Shown piece by piece: positions 5,705 to 9,916 of a DNA stretch of 9,916 nt (the stretch's first letter is position 1; each line of letters begins with the position of its first letter). The notes under the pieces are model-generated. The model was given only the letters and a program-made list of their open reading frames with translations, was not told where the DNA came from and made no database searches. The position numbers were made by a program, and so were the translations under genes. This DNA comes from Bryobacterales bacterium (GTDB lineage: Bacteria; Acidobacteriota; Terriglobia; Bryobacterales; Bryobacteraceae), in the NCBI GenBank assembly GCA_009697495.1, contig SHUN01000068.1, positions 1 to 9,916 on the forward strand, written 5' to 3'.

Positions 5705-5992
5705 ATGAGAATGCACAACCCTCCCCATCCCGGTGAAGTACTCAAAGCGCTTTGCCTGGAACCCTTGCATCTGACTGTCACCGAGACCGCCCGTGCGCTC
5801 GGCGTCAGCCGCAAAACCATTTCAGCCATACTCAACGGACGCTCTGGCATCAGTCCGGAAATGGCTGTCCGCCTCTCCATCGCCTTTGATACAGGCGCTG
5901 AAAGCTGGCTCAATCAACAATTGCAATTTGACCTCTGGCACGCCGAAAAGCACCGGAATAGCCTCACTGTTGTCAAATTGTCCGCCGCCTGA
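5705..5992 (+). CDS. higA: HigA antitoxin, Xre-type helix-turn-helix
   Basis: 95 residues from ATG 5705; the in-frame ATG 5711 is an equally possible start. The family opening [16 protein letters not shown] (6-21) is followed by a helix-turn-helix ([19 protein letters not shown], about 25-43), the [18 protein letters not shown] helix pair, and [13 protein letters not shown], all standard for HigA. It should bind and neutralise HigB and repress the operon with it, probably at the dyad 5384-5405. It ends 2 bp before the stop of the convergent esterase gene, leaving no room for a terminator, so its transcript must run antisense into that gene. Confidence 0.93.
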   Translation: MRMHNPPHPGEVLKALCLEPLHLTVTETARALGVSRKTISAILNGRSGISPEMAVRLSIAFDTGAESWLNQQLQFDLWHAEKHRNSLTVVKLSAA

Positions 5993-5994
5993 TC

Positions 5995-6741
5995 CTACTT
6001 CCACCCTCCATCCAACCCCATAAACGCATACGCATACCGCCGCCCAAACTCCCGCAATCCAGCCGAATCAAAATGCAGAACATCGCCCTTATGACCTAAG
6101 TCAAAGGAAGATACAAACGCCACCCGCGATCCATTCACCGCTAACATCGCCAACTGCTCATTCACCATCCGCGCCATCGCATAATCGTTCTTCTCCCGCG
6201 TATACAAAAACTGTCCTAACTCTCCCACCACAATCGGCACATCCCCTAACTCCGCCCGCAGCGCCGCCATAACAGTCAACCACCGCGGCTGATAAGAGCG
6301 AATCAATTCCAGCTTCATCGAATCCGCCTCGCCCTGATGCCACAAAATCCCCCGCAACCGCCCATTCTTCATCGCCACCCGAGCCCGCCGCACCGCATCC
6401 GTATACAACTTCCCCCCAACCTTCCATTCATCCAATGAACTCCCGCCCATCGCCGCCGGAATCAGCCCGATCTTTGTCGAAGGCGCCGCTTCCGCCAGAA
6501 CCCGCGCAAACGATCGCCCCAACCCCGTGCCCAGCCTTTCCGGCCGGTCAAAGTGAATCGGCTCCACCGCCGGCGCCCAGGTCTCCTCCTTCGTCAGCGT
6601 AAACACGCGAGGGAAGGGAACTCGGTCTTGATCCTCAATCACTCCCCGCCCCGCCATATTCGATTGGCCAATCAGCAGGAACAACTCCATCTCCTGTCCA
6701 AAAACAGCCAGCGCGGAAATCAACAAGAAGTATCGAATCAT
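5995..6741 (-). CDS. Secreted SGNH carbohydrate esterase (sialate O-acetylesterase-like, SASA domain)
   Basis: 248 residues from the ATG at 6741; an ATG at 6750 would add MAF but overlaps the predicted -10. A signal peptide (MIRYFLLISALAVFG, then QEM) leads into the esterase core. Catalytic features are complete: LIGQSNMAG with nucleophile S27, AAMGGSS (oxyanion region, about 96-102), LWHQGEAD (H135, E138) and the Asp-x-x-His pair D220/H223 in GDVLHFDSAG. These define the SASA/DUF303 (CE6-like) family, which removes acetyl esters from sugars such as xylan or sialic acid. Length is that of a single-domain member. Since it is exported, it acts in the periplasm or outside. It diverges from the deacylase gene with only 21 bp between start codons; neither has a Shine-Dalgarno sequence. 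Confidence 0.88.
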   Translation of the reverse strand: MIRYFLLISALAVFGQEMELFLLIGQSNMAGRGVIEDQDRVPFPRVFTLTKEETWAPAVEPIHFDRPERLGTGLGRSFARVLAEAAPSTKIGLIPAAMGGSSLDEWKVGGKLYTDAVRRARVAMKNGRLRGILWHQGEADSMKLELIRSYQPRWLTVMAALRAELGDVPIVVGELGQFLYTREKNDYAMARMVNEQLAMLAVNGSRVAFVSSFDLGHKGDVLHFDSAGLREFGRRYAYAFMGLDGGWK

Positions 6742-6748
6742 GAAAGCC

Positions 6749-6756
6749 ATTATAAT
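6749..6756. promoter_or_regulatory. Palindromic -10 element ATTATAAT, bidirectional leaderless promoter
   Basis: ATTATAAT is its own reverse complement, so TATAAT reads at 6751-6756 on plus and 6754-6749 on minus. On plus, 6 nt separate it from ATG 6763; on minus, 7 nt separate it from ATG 6741. Transcription would thus start at, or within a base of, each start codon. No Shine-Dalgarno and no clear -35 exist on either side. Confidence 0.72.
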
Positions 6757-6762
6757 CGCCAG

Positions 6763-8214
6763 ATGTTCCCGATCCGCGCGCTAACCCTCCTCGCCTGCCT
6801 CCTACCGCTCTCAGCCCAATACGATCTCGTCATCGCCAACGGCCGCGTCATGGATCCCGAAAGCGGTCTCGACGCTATCCGCAACGTCGGCGTGACGAAT
6901 GGCAAGATCGCAGCCATCTCCGCCCGCCCATTGAAGGGCACGAAAACCATCGACGCCAAAAACCACGTCGTCGCTCCCGGCTTTATCGATCTCCATTCCC
7001 ACGGCATCACCAACGCCGCCAATGAATACCAGGCCCATGACGGCGTAACCACCGCCCTCGAACTTGAATCCGGCGTTACTTCCCTCAAGGCCTATCTCAA
7101 ATCCCGCGAAGGCAAGGCGCTGCTCAATTACGGCGCGACAATCTCCCACGCCGCCGCTCGCGTTATGGCCATGAAGGAGTTCGCCGCCGAAGCCGCCAAA
7201 TGGGCCGAGACCACCGAAGTCGCCCGCGGCCTTCGCGAACGCGGCCGCGATCTGTTATTGAAAACCGAAGAAGAATACAGCCAGCTCGCCTTCCTCATGG
7301 AACGCGGTCTGAAAGAAGGCGCCCTCGGCCTCGGCGTCATGCCGGCCTACGTCCCCGGCGCCACCAGAAGCGAGGTCTTCAAGGTCTACCAGATGGCCGC
7401 CCGCTGGAAAGTCCCCATCTACACCCACGTCCGCGGCCGCGGTGAAGAAGGCGTCCAGGAAGCCGTTGCCAACGCCGCCGGCACCGGCGCCTCCGTCCAT
7501 GTCGTCCATCTCAACAGCTCCACCCGTTCCGCCATTCCAGCCATGATGGAAATGATCGCCGGTGCCCGCAAACGCGGCATCGACGTCACCACGGAGGCCT
7601 ATCCCTACACCGCCGGTTCGACGTTTCTGGAATCGGCGCTGTTCGACGAAGGCTGGCAGCAATTGATGGGCATCTCCTACAGCGACCTCCAGTGGCAGGC
7701 CACCGGCGAGCGCCTCACCAAGGAGACCTTCGACAAATACCGTGCCACCGGCGGCGTGGTCATCCTCCACTCCATGAAGCCGGAGTGGATTAAACTGGCG
7801 ATGGCCTCGCCCTTCGTCATCATCGCCTCCGACACCATGCCCTACGCCCCCGGCGCACATCCCCGAGGCGGCGGAACCTTCAGCAAAGTGCTCGGCGAAT
7901 ACGTCCGCGAAATGAAGGTCGCGACGTTAATGGAGGCTCTCCGCCGCATGACGCTCATGCCCGCCCAGCGTCTCGAAGCGATTGCCCCGCAACTCAAGAA
8001 CAAGGGACGCATAAAGGTTGGCGCCGACGCCGATATCACCGTTTTCGACCCCGCTACCGTAAAGGACACAGGCACCTACCAAACCGGCCCCCGCTTCGCC
8101 CTCGGCATCCCTCACGTTATCGTCAACGGCTTGCCAATCGTCGTCGACGGCAAGACCGTCCCCAACGTCTTCCCCGGCAAGCCAATCGCCGGCAACTACG
8201 GAGGCAAGGACTAG
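6763..8214 (+). CDS. Exported N-acyl-D-amino-acid deacylase-like amidohydrolase
   Basis: 483 residues from ATG 6763. A signal peptide (FPIRALTLLACLLPLSA, then QYD) precedes an amidohydrolase of the D-aminoacylase group. Visible metal/catalytic residues are HSH (H78, H80), YTHVRG (H222), VVHLNSS (H249) and ASDTMPY (D357), followed by the family's HPRGGGTFSKVLGEYVRE. D-aminoacylases free D-amino acids from N-acyl forms. The second-strand segment reads GVTTALELESG, where classic enzymes have GVTT...GNCG with a metal-bridging Cys; here that position is S102, with E99 and E101 nearby. That pattern recalls proteins annotated as D-glutamate deacylases, but substrate assignment is inference. The stop TAG abuts the next ATG, so it is the first gene of an operon with the NHL protein, driven by the palindromic promoter at 6749-6756. 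Confidence 0.87.
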   Translation: MFPIRALTLLACLLPLSAQYDLVIANGRVMDPESGLDAIRNVGVTNGKIAAISARPLKGTKTIDAKNHVVAPGFIDLHSHGITNAANEYQAHDGVTTALELESGVTSLKAYLKSREGKALLNYGATISHAAARVMAMKEFAAEAAKWAETTEVARGLRERGRDLLLKTEEEYSQLAFLMERGLKEGALGLGVMPAYVPGATRSEVFKVYQMAARWKVPIYTHVRGRGEEGVQEAVANAAGTGASVHVVHLNSSTRSAIPAMMEMIAGARKRGIDVTTEAYPYTAGSTFLESALFDEGWQQLMGISYSDLQWQATGERLTKETFDKYRATGGVVILHSMKPEWIKLAMASPFVIIASDTMPYAPGAHPRGGGTFSKVLGEYVREMKVATLMEALRRMTLMPAQRLEAIAPQLKNKGRIKVGADADITVFDPATVKDTGTYQTGPRFALGIPHVIVNGLPIVVDGKTVPNVFPGKPIAGNYGGKD

Positions 8215-9916
8215 ATGCGCCGCCTCATCGCGGTCCTATTGCTCCTCTCCGGCACCGTCTCCGCCCAAGGCGTCATCTCAACTGTTGTGGGCGCCGACTG
8301 GGTCTTCAACGGCGACGGTCTTCCCGCCCTCGATGTGCCTCTCGGCGAAATGAGGGGCGTCGCTGCCGGCCCCGATGGATCCTACTATTTTCTGGACCGA
8401 GGCAATCAAATGGTGATGCAGGTGGACGCGCAGGGAACCCTGCGCGTGATCGCCGGCAACGGATTGGCTGGCTCACTCATTCGCTCAGCTCCGTCGGCCC
8501 GAAACGTCGCGTTCTCCTCGACCCTTGTCGACATCATCGCTGATGGCCTCGGCAATCTCTATGTCTCCGACACTGTATCCGTCCTCCGCATCGAGTCCAC
8601 CGGCCGCGTTTCTATCGTCGCCGGAGGCGGTTCGCAGTTTCCCGGCGATGGCGGTCTCGCCACAAATGCGCGCATCAACGCATTTGGTATAGCGTTCGAT
8701 AAGTCGGGAAATCTATTCATTGTCGACTACATCGGTCACCGTGTTCGCAAAGTGACCCCCGATGGAATTATCACCACCTTCGCCGGCACAGGCGCTGAAA
8801 CCATGAACGGCGATGGCGGTCCAGCTCCTCAGGCCGGGGTGGCCTGGCCCAGCGCTCTCGCCTTTGACGCCGATGGCAACCTCTTCATCGCTGAACGCAA
8901 TATCCTTCGCAAAGTAAGCCCCACGGGAATTATCTCAACGCCGCTACCCAGCATCGGATATATCAACGCCCTGCTATTCGAACCCTCAGGTTCCCTCGTA
9001 CTCGGTACCAGCGGCGGCCTTTATCGGGTGAACGCCGCGGGTGCCGCTATTCGCTTCGGAGATCCTAACTATCTCATCGAGGGCGCCGCGGCCGGCACCG
9101 ATGGATCCATCGTATTTTGCGATACCCGCCAGAATAAGCTCCTCAAAATGTCGCCGGCGGGTCAGGTCGTGGCCATCGCCGGTAACGGCAAATTCCGCTC
9201 CGTTCCTGATGGCACTCCCGCTATCTCTTCCTATCTCTCTACTCCACTCGGCCTCGCTACGAATGCGCAGGGCGAACTCTTTGTCGCCGACTCTGTTTCT
9301 TACCGCCTGGTCAAAGTAGCCCCGGACGGCCGCGCCTCCACCGCTGCGCAGCTGAGCTTGTTTTCGCGGCCGAACTCCGTCGTCCTCGACAGTAGCGGAG
9401 GCACCTGGGTATCGGACCTTAGCAATATCTATTACACGCCCCGTGGCGGCGCTCGCCGCATCGTCGCCTTTGCCAATTCACCTCGGACCCCGGAATTGAA
9501 AACCGTCAGCGCTCTGGCGTTGGACGCTGCAAATAACCTCTACATTAGCGACCCGACCGGTCACCGGATCTTCAAGCTGCCCTCGGAAGGTGTAGCGCAA
9601 CTGGTCGCGGGAACCGGCGTATCCGGCACCGCTGGAGACAATGGCCCGGCCACTAGCGCCGCGTTGAACGACCCGCAGGGATTGGCCCTCGATCCGTCCG
9701 GCAACCTGTTCATCGCCGAACAAAGGAGCCATCGCATCCGCCGCATCACCCCGGCCGGCATTATCTCCACCGTTGCCGGAACAGGTGTCGGCGGCTTTAC
9801 CGGCGATGGCGGGTTGCCGGTCTCCGCTCAGTTGAACTTTCCTAAAGGGCTTGCCTTCGACGGACTCGGCCGCCTGCTCGTCTCCGACTCCGGCAACTCT
9901 CGGATTCGGCGTGTCA
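8215..9916 (+). CDS. Secreted NHL-repeat beta-propeller protein (3' end outside window)
   Basis: ATG 8215 directly follows the deacylase TAG; GGAGG (8200-8204) lies 10 nt upstream inside that gene. The frame stays open for 567 codons to the window edge. A signal peptide (RRLIAVLLLLSGTVSA, then QGV) precedes about eleven NHL-like units with the pattern P.GLA.D..GNLFIAD...HRIRKV.P.G.I.T.AG.G, often followed by G.GDGGPA..A.L. The best units are near residues 160-205, 480-520 and 520-560; those around 250-300 and 395-440 are degenerate. At six blades per propeller this makes about two propellers so far. NHL propellers bind proteins, peptides or sugars and usually have no catalysis. Such proteins are abundant in Solibacter-like genomes. 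The operon suggests that it works with the deacylase outside the cytoplasm. A C-terminal Ig-like or adhesion domain often follows in relatives and would lie beyond 9916. Confidence 0.9.
   Translation, partial: MRRLIAVLLLLSGTVSAQGVISTVVGADWVFNGDGLPALDVPLGEMRGVAAGPDGSYYFLDRGNQMVMQVDAQGTLRVIAGNGLAGSLIRSAPSARNVAFSSTLVDIIADGLGNLYVSDTVSVLRIESTGRVSIVAGGGSQFPGDGGLATNARINAFGIAFDKSGNLFIVDYIGHRVRKVTPDGIITTFAGTGAETMNGDGGPAPQAGVAWPSALAFDADGNLFIAERNILRKVSPTGIISTPLPSIGYINALLFEPSGSLVLGTSGGLYRVNAAGAAIRFGDPNYLIEGAAAGTDGSIVFCDTRQNKLLKMSPAGQVVAIAGNGKFRSVPDGTPAISSYLSTPLGLATNAQGELFVADSVSYRLVKVAPDGRASTAAQLSLFSRPNSVVLDSSGGTWVSDLSNIYYTPRGGARRIVAFANSPRTPELKTVSALALDAANNLYISDPTGHRIFKLPSEGVAQLVAGTGVSGTAGDNGPATSAALNDPQGLALDPSGNLFIAEQRSHRIRRITPAGIISTVAGTGVGGFTGDGGLPVSAQLNFPKGLAFDGLGRLLVSDSGNSRIRRV

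Noticed and set aside
6741..6750. Upstream ATG 6750 for the esterase
   Set aside because: It overlaps the predicted minus-strand -10 (6754-6749), so it would not be in the transcript; ATG 6741 matches the predicted start.
7255..7860. 201-residue minus-strand open frame opposite the deacylase
   Set aside because: Its Gly/Asp/Val-rich composition is what results from reading C-ending codons backwards; the plus-strand gene is unambiguous. The same holds for minus frames at 94-495 and 514-987.

Overview
The window looks like chromosomal DNA of a soil Acidobacteriota, most likely of the Solibacter/Bryobacter type. This is an inference from four things seen here: GC-rich coding with strong C-ending codon preference, two PEP-CTERM proteins, a long NHL-repeat secreted protein, and several amidohydrolases with signal peptides. 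No ribosomal or other marker gene is present to fix the taxon.

Left part (1-4232, plus strand). The C-terminus of an unidentified protein overlaps an exported amidohydrolase of the MTA/SAH deaminase type. A PEP-CTERM protein follows and ends at a strong intrinsic terminator. Then comes a two-gene unit: an exported protein built of three Rid (YjgF/UK114)-like domains, all without the RidA catalytic arginine, overlapping by one base a small SAM-dependent methyltransferase.

Middle (4217-5992). A second PEP-CTERM gene on the minus strand converges on the methyltransferase; the two stop codons form the ends of one 16-bp near-palindrome. Its signal peptide lies in a different frame from its body, so it is frameshifted. 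Upstream of it is a decayed remnant of a secreted-protein gene, followed by a complete HigB-HigA toxin-antitoxin pair with a candidate operator. This is the most accessory-looking part of the window.

Right part (5995-9916). A secreted SGNH/sialate-O-acetylesterase-like enzyme (minus) diverges from a secreted N-acyl-D-amino-acid deacylase-like amidohydrolase (plus). Their start codons are only 21 bp apart and share a perfectly palindromic ATTATAAT, which gives each strand a consensus -10 six or seven bases before its ATG; both mRNAs are predicted to be leaderless. The deacylase abuts a long NHL beta-propeller protein that runs off the window. These three exported products suggest a small extracytoplasmic hydrolytic unit acting on acylated sugars or amino acids, but the substrate cannot be read from sequence.

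I found no rRNA, tRNA, CRISPR array or complete insertion sequence. The most notable observations are the symmetric bidirectional promoter, the exported triple-Rid protein, and the frameshifted PEP-CTERM gene.
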